From Salvia splendens (taxonomy: Eukaryota; Streptophyta; Magnoliopsida; Lamiales; Lamiaceae), in the NCBI RefSeq assembly GCF_004379255.2, contig NC_056041.1, positions 21,049,559-21,113,558 of the forward strand: 64,000 bases of DNA, read 5' to 3'. A program made the translations under genes and the position numbers. This document shows, in pieces, positions 21,425 to 31,481 of the stretch; the first letter of the stretch is position 1, and each line of letters starts with the position of its first letter. The notes below the pieces were generated by a model. It was not told the DNA's origin and made no database searches. It saw only the letters and a program-made list of their open reading frames with translations.

Positions 21425-23022
21425 ATGAAGAAAATACACCACAACTATGGCCATCCTAGTGAGTTTGTCTCACAATTTCCTGACTACTGCCCTCAAAATC
21501 TCCACTCTCAAATGGGACTCCCAAACCAACCCACACACCACAACCCGTGGCACGAAAACTCATCCGGCACGATCATAGGTCGGATCGGATCACCTGCTGC
21601 TGCTTTCTGTGCAACTGAGATTGCTATGGGCTTATCTCAGTATGATCTCCCAGAGAGCTGCTCCCAGCAATCCAAGAACCCTCACCCCGCAAACGGTCTT
21701 TTTCAAGAATCCCCGGCTAGAAACGACGCAGACTACCATATGATCAGAAGTGGTGGATTTTATAGAAATCACCTGCTCAACACTATATCTGAGAGAGAAC
21801 AGATACTTCACCTCAAAAACAAGCTACTCGGTGATCTCGATTATTCAAACAGGCGAAGCCCTCCCGCTCCATTCGACACAAATCATGATCTACAAGTAAG
21901 AAATCAGAAATCAATACATCCCTTTTTCTCCTTGACCAAATGATACTTATGTGTCCAAATTTAGGTATCACATAGTAATCTATATGCAACTCATCCGGCG
22001 CAAATAAAGCAGCTCGGGAGGCTTCCCACTCCGATAAACAGCAGCTCATCGTCGCCCTCATCAAACAAGACGCGAATAAGGTGGACGCAGGATCTGCATA
22101 ACCGGTTTGTGGAGTGTGTGAATCGCCTTGGTGGCCCCGACAGTAAGTGGTCGTATGTTTTTCGTTGTCGAGGCTCGTGCATTTAACCAACGTTCGTGTT
22201 TTCAGAAGCAACGCCGAAACAAGTACTGAAGTTGATGGACACTGAAGGGCTCACCATTTTCCATGTGAAGAGTCATTTGCAGGTGTTTAGAATGTCACTG
22301 AATTTGAATCTTGTTATTTTTGTAACACCTAAAATGGCTTCTGTTTTATCTATTTGTAGAAATATCGAAACGCCAAATACTCACCGGAACCTGTGGAAGG
22401 TAACCAATCAATACTCATCGCACAAATCTTGATCGAACAAAAATAAAAATGCGTCTTAATACAGAAATGCAGCCCAAATCGTGGTACTAAGATTAGGCGA
22501 TCTGATGGTCAATAATTCTTAATCCGATATACATTCATTTTTTGTGCAGCAAATGGGAAAGCAGAGAAGAAGACTAATAGCAATAACGCAGCAGAAATCG
22601 ATATCCAAACGTAGTGCTCCTCCTTATTAGTGCATAAAACAACATACTCGACACAAATTGATGGAAACAATTTCTTTTGCAGCGGGCTGCAGCTCAAGGA
22701 GGCACTGCAGATGCAGCTAGACGTTCAGAGGCGTCTGCACGAGCAACTAGAGGTAGGTAGCAAAACCATATCTTGAAACGTGATAAAAAAAAGGAGATTT
22801 TAACTTTAGATGAAAATGCAGATACAGAGGAACTTGCAGCTAAGGATCGAAGAACAGAACAAACAACTGAAGATGATGTTCGATCAGCAACAGAAGACGA
22901 CGCAAAATCTCACAGAAACAAAATGTGTGATCAATAATAAGAGCGCGGTAGATTCAGATCCTGAGATCCTTATCTTGGACGGTTCTGATGACGACATGGT
23001 CTTCCCGTCCAAGATAAGCTAG
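21425..23022 (+). CDS. MYB-CC (PHR1-like) transcription factor
   Basis: Seven exons: 21425-21895, 21965-22142, 22206-22282, 22360-22399, 22550-22610, 22683-22752 and 22822-23022, all GT/AG. They total 1098 nt and a 365-residue protein. The SANT/MYB DNA-binding domain spans exons 2-4: IRWTQDLHNRFVECVNRLGG, then ATPKQVLKLM, TIFHVKSHLQ and KYR. The coiled-coil (MYB-CC) domain follows in exons 6-7 with the diagnostic LHEQLE and QRNLQLRIEEQ. The N-terminal 160 residues are family-variable and rich in His, Ser and Asn. The acidic tail (ILDGSDDDM) is C-terminal. Proteins of this family bind P1BS-like GNATATNC sites as dimers; PHR1-type members control phosphate starvation responses. Nothing appears broken. 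I cannot tell which PHR1-like subgroup it belongs to. Confidence 0.9.
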
Positions 23023-23475
23023 CTGGCCGGGAACGAGGGAAAAACGAGCATAAGTGTAATGGAAAGAAAACATAGTAGCCAAGCTATTGAGTCTGAGTGA
23101 ATCAATTCATGCATTGCATGATATATACCAGAGTTTTTGAATTTCAACATTTGATATAAATCATGTACAAGAATGTCCAAATTAAACTACATGGTAGATT
23201 AAACTTTTATAGAGTTTATTGTTTTTATTTATTTATACTCATATAATGTTCAATTTCAAAAGAATTGGTATCTTAGTGGTGGAAGGTATTTTTTGTTCCA
23301 TGCCCACTTAGTGCTAACATTTTTTTTGTTCTTTTTTCGTGGTCTTTCATTTTATCCACTTTTATTCGTTTTTATTTTTTATTTTATTCATTCTCTTTTG
23401 ATTTGAAGCCACATATATATGTCATTAATATTTTAAATTAAATTGAATTAACTTTGTTTATAAATTTAGTTAGTA

Positions 23476-24367
23476 GGGGGTGTGTTCCGTTGCTAACTTT
23501 TTTAAAGTTGCTAACTTGTTAACCCATCAACATAGTGTATTAAAAATGTCAACACGATGATAATGAAATGTCAACATAAACTTAAATTGATATTTTAATA
23601 CATTTTTTATTGACATTTTTTTTATTAAGGAGGATCGACGATGGTTCCCCATCTACCCCCGAAGTGACTCGGACCCCCGCCTAACGGTCGGAGGTGAAGC
23701 GTCTTACCACTGAGACGCGCTTCGTTGTCGGGATGGGAAGGAACGAGTCAGCCAACCTTCCCCAAGCACGGGTCCAGACCAATCTCCCCCAGCGCCTGAG
23801 TCCCAAGCACGGGTCCAGACCAGGACGGGAAGGAACGAGTCAGCCAACCTTCCCCAAGCACGGGTCCAGACCAGTTAACTGTATCAACCCAATCAAGGGT
23901 ACCAAGTTAACCTATCTACCCAGCCAAGTTGCGTCTCCCAAGGGTCGAACTCGTGACCTGTAGGATAGGAAGGAACGAGTCAGCCAACCTTCCCCAAGCA
24001 CGGGTCCAGACCAATCTCTCCCAGCGCCTGGGTCCCAAGCACGGGTCCAGACCAGTTAACTGTATCCACCCAAATCAAGGGTACCAAGTTAATCTATCTA
24101 CCCCAGCCAAGTTGCGTCTTCAGCCAACCTTCCGCTAGCCAACCTTCCCCAAGCACGGGTCCAGACCAATCTCCCCCAGCGCCTGGGTCCCAAGCACGGG
24201 TCCAGACCAATTAACTGTATCAACCCAATCAAGGGTATCAAGTTAACCTATCTACCCAGCCAAGTTGCGTCTCCCAAGGGTCGAACTCGTGACCTGTAGG
24301 ATGGCGCGATATCCTTGCCTCCCTCCTCAACCACTTGAGTTAGAGGGCTTGGATTTATAATGCACCC
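23476..24367. mobile_element. Possible outer TIR element enclosing the SINE-like array
   Basis: The left GGGGTGTGTTCCGTTGCTAA and the inverted right end (GGGGTGCATTATAAATCC) both start GGGGTG. Flanks are TTAGTTAGTA on the left and TGGTTAGTAG on the right. This could be an element carrying the array or chance similarity of ends. Confidence 0.3.
23630..24360 (-). repeat. tRNA-derived SINE-like element with two tRNA-like heads and internal tandem repeats
   Basis: On the minus strand a pol III A-box-like CTCAAGTGGTTGAGG (near 24335) is followed by a B-box-like GAGTTCGACCC (near 24270). About 600 bp further on, a second tRNA-like region has TCTCAGTGGTAAGACG (near 23712) and GGGTCCGAGTC (near 23672). 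It ends near a TTAATAAAAAAAA tail. Between the heads, a unit with AAGCACGGGTCCAGACCA and TTAACTGTATC is repeated about three times (about 225 bp each). G/C-rich compared with its A/T-rich surroundings. Confidence 0.6.
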
Positions 24368-24369
24368 CT

Positions 24370-25875
24370 GGTTAGTAGTATATAAATTTAATTAGCATGT
24401 GAGTATTGTAGATAAGAAAATAATATAGAGATGTAATATTTGTTTCAAGAGATTAGCTCAGTTTATTTAAAATCCGATAAATTTGGATTCTACCTACGGT
24501 TTTATTTTAGGCTTCTCAGACAGTTAAATTTGGCTTTAGTAAATCATAAACAGACTTTATAATTTGTTTTTAAAAATACTATATACGTAACATTCCTCAA
24601 ATTTTATTGTGTGGTGTTATTGAGGGTTAAATTTTTCAATAAATAAATTAAATAATGATTGTATAATGCATTTGTTAAATTTTAGTACTCCATATATTAA
24701 TTTTCACATATATATGAATTAATAGTTTTTGTTCTATGTCGTTTAGTCGTTTACAATAAGCAAAGAAATCAAATTATAGATTTATATTTTCTCATGATGT
24801 TAATCCAATTTTAATGTATTCAAATTTTCATAATTGTATGATATTTATTTAAATTATATTTTTTAAACTAGTACCGTGTTAAATTTATAGTATTATAATC
24901 ATTTTTATCATACTTTTAGGAGATAATATTTAATTCAATTTTGAAAATATGAATAATCTATCACAATTTATATTGTTAACTCAATCAATTTTTCTATAAC
25001 AATATAGTATATGAATGCATTAGACAGACTCATAGCTGATGTAGGGAACAAAGAGCATGTTCTTCACTATTTATAGGTCATACTCCAATTTTATTCCTAT
25101 TTTATTCCATACTCTTAATTAAGGCACAATGTCTATAATCAAAGAGCATGCTCTTCACTATTTATGAGTCTTATTATTCTATTATTCAATTTAAAAACTA
25201 CAATTCCTAAAAACATTGCATTAGTAATAAAACTTCATAAAAAAATTCGAAAGTATCATTATAAATTTTTTAAAAATTAATATTTACATCAGTAAAATTT
25301 TAAAAATTAAATATTAGTACATAATTTAAATTCTAAAAATAAAAATCACATTAAAAGTGAGATAATTTAAAATCATATTTAAAAATAAAGAAATTACTCC
25401 TTCGGCTCTCTTATTATGTTAGTACTATGATTTAACGTATTGCTAATTATAATTATCAAAATTAATTATAAAATAATTTCATAATATAATTAAATCACAT
25501 AATTTTTTTAAATCAATTTGCTTTTAATAATTTTATAATTAAATTTAATGATTTTTCTTTTTTATTTATGTTTTGCTATTTCTCTTTCGCTTATCCCTAT
25601 ATCTTCTGTCAATTTCGAAAATATAAACTACGCTGTGTATAAGTAACTAACAGTAAACATAAAAATATTTTTATTATTAGGGGAAATTTGTGTTTTTCTT
25701 AGTGAAATTGGAATAGAATTTCTTACATAGTTACATCTTTTGAAAAAAAATGTTACTTTTACTTAAAATTAATCAGTTCCAGAATTTTCGAAATAATGAA
25801 AAGACTAAATTTATCAGTATTCAAATTTTAAAAATTACAGCTTTCGTTTTTAATTTCTATTCTATTTTCCTTTTA
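24370..25875. other. A/T-rich intergenic region, no gene seen
   Basis: Very A/T-rich with no usable frame. One small repeated block (AAAGAGCATG followed by TTCTTCACTATTTAT or CTCTTCACTATTTAT, near 25049 and 25140), the core of which is palindromic, is probably an old MITE. Confidence 0.6.
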
Positions 25876-27965
25876 GGGCATCCGCAGTGGTGCAGATGTC
25901 CCGGCGGACATCTCCAAAATACCTCATGCCACTTCATACGGACTTTCCACTGCGGATGCCACGTCATACGGATATCTCACTGCACAGTGGCGGACATCCC
26001 GACGGACTTCATATATTAAAAAATCCACAAATTCACCAATTTAATAATTTACGGAAGTAAAATTTCGACACAAATATGAAGAAAATGAGAACATTTTATT
26101 AAAAAAAACATACTTAATTAAAAAAATACATAAAAAAATTATATAAATATAAAAAAACCGCCTTCTCACTCCTCGGATTCTCCGCCGCCGGTACCCTCGT
26201 CGTCGCCGCCGCCACCCCCCTCGCCGCCGCTAACCGACATCTCGTCGAACCCCAAATCGCACCGCATACTGTTTAGGAGGGGTTTAAGCTTCCGCTTGTA
26301 ATGGGGGTCGGTTGCTTGGCGCCATTCAACCATTGCACGTAACAAGGTTTCATGTGTCGCGATGCGGACGAATGAGGGGTTCTGGGGATCGTTTTGGGTG
26401 GGTACTGCAGATTGGGCCTTGGCGGATCCGCTGCCGCTTCCCCCCGGAGTCCCCGTCGCGGCCTTTTGCCCACCCGGGCGACGGCGGCGGTTCGACGATG
26501 TGGGTGTGGGGAACTCTGCCTCGGCGGGGGGAGCTCGTAGGAACCAGCACTGCTACTATACTCCCCGTATGCGCTAATCCTCATTCGCTTCGGCCAGCCA
26601 GATTCAACGCCCGCAGTGAACTTGGCCGAATCCTGCACCACGAGATAGACATCCCAATACTTGAATTCCTCGAACCCCTTTGAAGGATCGATGTACTGCT
26701 GGTGCGCGGCAAGCTTCACGTCCTCGGCGGACATGCCGCTGGACGCCATGCGGAGATAGTTCGTGTAAAGGCCGGCAAAGCAGCTGAGCTGCCTCCTCAG
26801 CTGCTCCCACTGTTTCCGGCATTGTTCGCCGTTGTGAGGCTTACCCCCTGCCGGTTTGAACTGGAGGTAGCTTTGGCTAATGCGGCACCACATCCTGTCG
26901 ATGTGCTGGTTCGCCCTGACGTATGGATCCTCCACTACACTGATCCACGCCTTCGCCAGCGCAATGCACTCCTCCATGCTCCAGATGGTCCTCTTGTTCC
27001 CGCTGGACCCCTCCCCCACCTCAGCGGCCCCCGATCCACCATCGTACACCGCCGCAGACGATGTAGTGTCCCGTCCCCTCCCCTTTCCCTTTCCCCTTCT
27101 CCCCATGGGCGTCGGCGCGTCGGTGGGAAAATTCCGGATCGGAGATAGTCCCAACTCCTCCAGCGAGAACGTGTCGAGGCCAGTGAACTGGGTCTCGACA
27201 GGAGTACTCGTCGGGTTGTCCGGCGACAGTAAATCCATGTAAGGCCGGTAGACGTTGTCCACCGGTGATTAGGGGACCCCCCTACCTACTCCCCCCCCCC
27301 CCCCCCCCCCGCACCCGCCGACGACCCTGCATCATCCCCGGCATCATCATATCGGGCATCTGGTCCATCATCCCCGACATTTCAAGCATCATACCCGGCA
27401 TTCCGGGCATCATACCTGGCATTTTGGGCATTCTGGAACTCCCCCGGGCATCTGGGACATTTGGCTCATCATCCCATACCACTGCGGGTACATGTTGTAG
27501 TACCCGGGCATCATCCCCGCCGGCATTTGAGGTTGGGGCTTCGCGGCAGATATCGGCGCCGTTCCGCCGACGGGAAAAAAAGGCGACGGTGAGTCGCTCG
27601 AAGCGGGGGAATCGCTATCGTGGTGCTCCATTGCTCTTCGAAAGAAAAGTGTGTTAGAGAGAGAGAAACTTGTTAAAACAAGTGGTGCGATTGAAATGAA
27701 GTGCAACGAGACGTATTTATAGAATTTTTTTTAAAATTAATGCAAAAATCGGGATTTTAAAAAAAAATTAATGCAAGAATCGGGAATTCCGCACCGACGT
27801 CCGTGGGAGTCAACGCAATGGTGGACGTCCCGACGGACGTCAGCAAAAAGGCGCGGACATGCGGTATCCGTATCGGACGTCCGTATCCGTTGAACAGTTG
27901 CACAATGGTGGACGTCGCGCACGCCGGTCTGACATCCGCGCGGAAGTCCACCATTGCTGATGCTC
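25876..27965 (-). mobile_element. PIF/Harbinger-type DNA transposon (2,090 bp) carrying only ORF1
   Basis: Ends GGGCATCCGCAGTGG and, inverted, GAGCATCAGCAATGG, flanked by TTA at 25873-25875 and 27966-27968, the standard 3-bp target duplication of this superfamily. The subterminal regions repeat GGACGTCCG/CGGACGTC-like inverted motifs. Coding capacity is limited to the Myb-like ORF1; there is no DDE transposase, so it must rely on a partner elsewhere. Confidence 0.88.
26166..27631 (-). pseudogene. Harbinger ORF1 (Myb/SANT-like DNA-binding protein), interrupted in homopolymers
   Basis: Start at ATG 27631 (MEHHDSDSPASSDS); end at the TGA at 26166-26168. The N-terminal part is low complexity, Met/Pro/Gly-rich (many MPGMM repeats). 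The central trihelix/Myb-like domain runs from RTIWSMEECIALAKAW to the KGFEEFKYWDVYL region. The C-terminal part includes NPSFVRIATHET. The frame changes in the Met/Pro-rich part, near the (C)20 run at 27291-27310, and again in the C-run near 26528. Both main breaks lie in or near homopolymers, so sequencing error is possible. In Harbinger elements ORF1 binds DNA and helps import the transposase into the nucleus. Confidence 0.75.
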
Positions 27966-28303
27966 TTAGTTTAATCTCCAATGAGGGCGTATACTGTAGA
28001 GAAAGCTGTAGGCTGTATCTCCACATTTTCTCGAAGCTCGAAGCCTCATGTCCAAACTTCTTCAAGAAAACCCGATCAAGGTGATAAACTCAACCCTAAA
28101 AAAAGGAACACTCATTTTCTTTAATTCTTTAATTTGTTACAAATTTTGCAAAAAAATAATAAATTCATGAGCAGATTACAGATTATCAGAGCACCCCATT
28201 TGTTGCGTTGGATTTCTTTACCAAGCGCTAATAGCAATTTTAAATCATCAAAATCCAATTTTTATGGTTATGGCTCGCATCATCTTGTACAAAAGGTTAG
28301 GTT

Positions 28304-28312
28304 GTATACAAC
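28304..28312. repeat. Left 9-bp target-site duplication of the MULE
   Basis: GTATACAAC, repeated exactly at 36640-36648. A duplication of 9 bp is characteristic of Mutator-like insertion. Confidence 0.93.
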
Positions 28313-28384
28313 GGGAAAATCGGGTTTATAGGGCACTTGGCCTTTAAAATAACGAAAATGTACCCATTTTGTTATCTATTCCAT

Positions 28385-28690
28385 ATATGGGAAAAACGCC
28401 AATGACATTGGCGTGTCTATAAGTAAAAACGCCAACACAGTTGGCGTTTTATAGTGTCATCGTATTTGAGGCGTATTTTCTACAAATACAGTTATATTAA
28501 AACGCCTTTGGGGTTGGCGTGTTTATTATAGTAGAAACGCCGAAGGGATCGGCGTGTTTATTAAACGACGCCAACAAGGACGGCGTTTACAATTAAAATA
28601 CGCCAACACGAGTGGCGTTTTACAATCAAAAGACGCCAACACAAGTGGCGTTTTACAGTTAAATACGCCAACACGAGTGGCATGTTTTCA
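28385..28690. repeat. Left subterminal array of GCCAA/TTGGC palindromes
   Basis: Repeated short hairpin-forming units such as AAAACGCCAACACAGTTGGC and ACGCCAACACGAGTGGCGTT, with loops of about 4-7 bases, spaced roughly every 35-45 bp. The same unit is found inside the right TIR and between the two genes. Confidence 0.88.
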
Positions 28691-28699
28691 CAGACCTGA

Positions 28700-29366
28700 T
28701 ATAACAGCCTCACCTTCCCCAAATCGCGAAAAACACACCACACACTTCGCGAAAAACACAAAACAGCGCCTCTTGTTGGGAATTCGCCCTCCTCTACGTG
28801 ATTTCGCCCTCCATTCATCAATCGGTGCTATTCTTCCCCAAATTCATATATTTTCTTCGGTTAGTATGCTTATCTTTTACATTATTAGAGTAATTGTTGG
28901 ATAGTTAGCTAGGGTTTGTAATGGGTTGTGAATTGAGTTGAAATATTGTGAATTTTGGATTGTTTGAATGCCGTTGTTGTTGATTATTATGTTGCATTGT
29001 TTGGGTTTAAGTGAATTTGTATATAATTTTGATTATAAACCTAAACCCTAGGTTGTTATAACATAAAAATTGGGCAAATTGATTTGGTTTATGTGGGTTT
29101 TTGTTGATGTATAGTGTTTAGTTTGAATTGTTACTTTTGTGTATATTGTTAGGTTGAAATTGAAATTGAAATTGTTAATTGAAATTGTTAATTGAAATTG
29201 AAATTGAAATTGTTAGGTTGGTGTAGGTGAATTGTGAATTGTGAATTGTGAATTGTGAATTGTGTAGGTGAATTGTGAATTGTGTTATGCTTTTGAATGT
29301 GCAATGTTGTGTAGGTGAATTTGTGTATTGTTTAATTTGGGTTGAGGACTAATGTGTAGGTAAATT
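28700..29366 (+). promoter_or_regulatory. Presumed promoter and leader of the PMD gene
   Basis: Follows the palindrome array. Contains a candidate leader (CTTCCCCAAATCGCG and following), a likely intron, and a low-complexity stretch of GAAATT and GAATTGT repeats (29150-29290) shortly before the ATG at 29367. Confidence 0.35.
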
Positions 29367-31481
29367 ATGGCATCATCTTCAACTTCTCGTCGTCGGCTTG
29401 CATGTGGTCCTGCGGATCCTTCTGTATTGTATTTTCAGAGACAACACGTCTATAATAGCATATGGGCAGGAGTTCCATCCGAAGACGTACGCTGCTGACG
29501 ATATGAACGAATAATTTGGAAGGTTCCCATACATCCCCGTGTTTTGACAATAGTGGACCAGATGGGGTTCGACGGTATATTGAGGTGTGGTCAACCAAAG
29601 GACATTGACCACCATCTTATCACCGCTTTGATTGAACGTTGGAGGCCAGAGACTCACACGTTTCACTTTCCAGTCGGTGAAGCGACTGTGACATTGGAAG
29701 ACGTGGAGGTCTTATGGGGCCTCAAAGTTGATGGAGAGGCTGTGACGGGTTACCTCCCCCCGACGGATGTGGGATATTGGAAGGACAGGTGTCTGGATTT
29801 TCTAGGATTCATACATGACGCATCTGAGTTGAAAGAAATGGCTTTTAAGCAGACAAGCTTATCGCGTCAATTGAGGATTGAGCTGACTGATGACCACGAG
29901 CACTACATATATGCTCAGCGGGGTCGTATCTATTGTCTGCTATTACTTGGAGGTCTGATGATTCCAAACGCCTCCGGGAATAAAATTCCGTTCTTCTACC
30001 TGTAATTTTTCATGGATGTAGAACGGTGTTCTACTTATAGTTGGGGTGGTGCGACGCTTGTTTGCTTGTACCACAATTTGTGTGAAGCTGTCGTTGCTAA
30101 GATGACCGATGTCGGGGGAGCTTTAACTTTGTTACAGCTGTGGGCTTGGGAGAGAATCCCAAATATTAGACCGATGATGCTAGATCCCGTGCATACAGAC
30201 TATCTACCATGTGCAAGCGCGTAAGTTATTCACTAATTCATTTTTTAAGCTTAATGTTCATCAATTTCGTGTTATTCGCTCATAATTTAAATTTTTTAGA
30301 TGGAATGGTCCGGCGTCTTATGTAAAAGCACCCAGGCATTGTATTGAAAATTTCCGAGATCAGTTCTCCATGATGCATGCCAACCAGGTACTTCATATAC
30401 CTATAAATTGTTTTTTGTTTGTTGTTTTTTATTGAAATTATTGTGAATAAATTTGTGTCACATGTAGTTTATTTGGAGGTCTTATCTCCATCGGGAGTTG
30501 CCGCAATGTTGTGATGCCGCGTCCTATATGGATGTAGATAACAACGCTTATTTGCTGGAATCTGGCTGAGCCACACCTGCCTCAACGAGTGTTGCGCCAA
30601 TTTGGGATTGTCCAACCGTATATCCCGAACCTCCCCCAATTCCACGGTACTGATTTTGCGAAACAGGATTGCCGTGGAAAATCTGGTCGGAATTGGGTTG
30701 AATGGCACGCCCATTATATACAGGAGTGGGACAATAGACACTTCTTGGTGTGGACTGATCTGGAGGACAGTGATGAGCCTGTTGCAACCGAAGAGTATAT
30801 GAATTGGTTTCGCCAAATAACTGTGGTTTATTTAACCAAACCTGGCGTGCATGCTGAAAAAGGCTTCCATGAAACGGCATCTTCTCATAACTTCGTGGTA
30901 AATTACAAAAACTTTTAATTATTTAAAGCCATATTATGATATGTAATTAACTTTGAAAATTGTAGGTGGAGACGCTTCATAATATACGCCACTTTCTAAG
31001 TGGCCAAGATATGACAGAACATCCGGCTTTGGAAACCATTTCGAGGATGGTTCAAGACGGACTGCAGATATCCGGGGAGGCTGAGCTGATGGACTACCGT
31101 CCTTCCCAGCGCTCTGCAATGGACGTGGACGTACCCGTTAGGCAAAAGGGAAAACGACGAACCAAGAAGAAAACTGCCTGCGGAGAGTCGTCATCTCAGT
31201 TCGTACACCACTCCGATGATGATTTTGTGGAACCACCTCCACCTAGATCTGCAGTTCGAGGCCGTCATTCTGTCAGCCACACCGGTGGTACCGGAGAAGA
31301 TATTGGCCTCAGTGATGTCCCCGCTTCTCCATCGCAGTTGTCTGGGCGAGATGATTTATTTGGGGTGGATCTAGAGAACGCTGTTGTTCAAGATACTCCT
31401 CCCTCTAGGATCCCTAGATCTACATCCAGAATTGGGAAGGGGATACGAGGCCTATTTATGCGGAAACAGCAAGACGATTAA
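29367..31481 (+). pseudogene. Plant mobile domain (PMD, aminotransferase-like) protein gene of the MULE
   Basis: Four likely exons: 29367-30220, about 30300-30388, about 30469-30900 and about 30967-31481. The PMD signature is clear: HPRVLTIVDQMGF, LITALIERWRPETHTFHFP, GEATVTLEDVEVLWGL and, later, LRQFGIVQPYIP. Lesions: TGA near 29498 (RC-stop-RYER, where CGA Arg fits), TAA at about 30003 (FFYL-stop-FFMDV) and a frameshift near 30545. The last exon has a basic patch (KGKRRTKKK) and a tail, RSAVRGRHSVSHTGGTGEDI and on to the stop at 31481, that is homologous to the tail of the transposase gene on the opposite strand. PMD proteins are found in MULEs and in host MAIN/MAIL silencing factors; their role in transposition is not known to me. 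Confidence 0.85.

Noticed and set aside
23694..24138. Frames of 69-89 residues with QARVQTNLPQRL repeats
   Set aside because: Translation of the SINE-like tandem body.
23660..24340. A genuine tRNA gene near 24.3 kb or 23.7 kb
   Set aside because: Only A- and B-box-like segments fit; no full cloverleaf could be drawn and the context is repeated, so SINE-like is preferred.
28561..28904. Frames across the left palindrome array of the MULE
   Set aside because: Produced by the repeated ACGCCAA units; no coding features.
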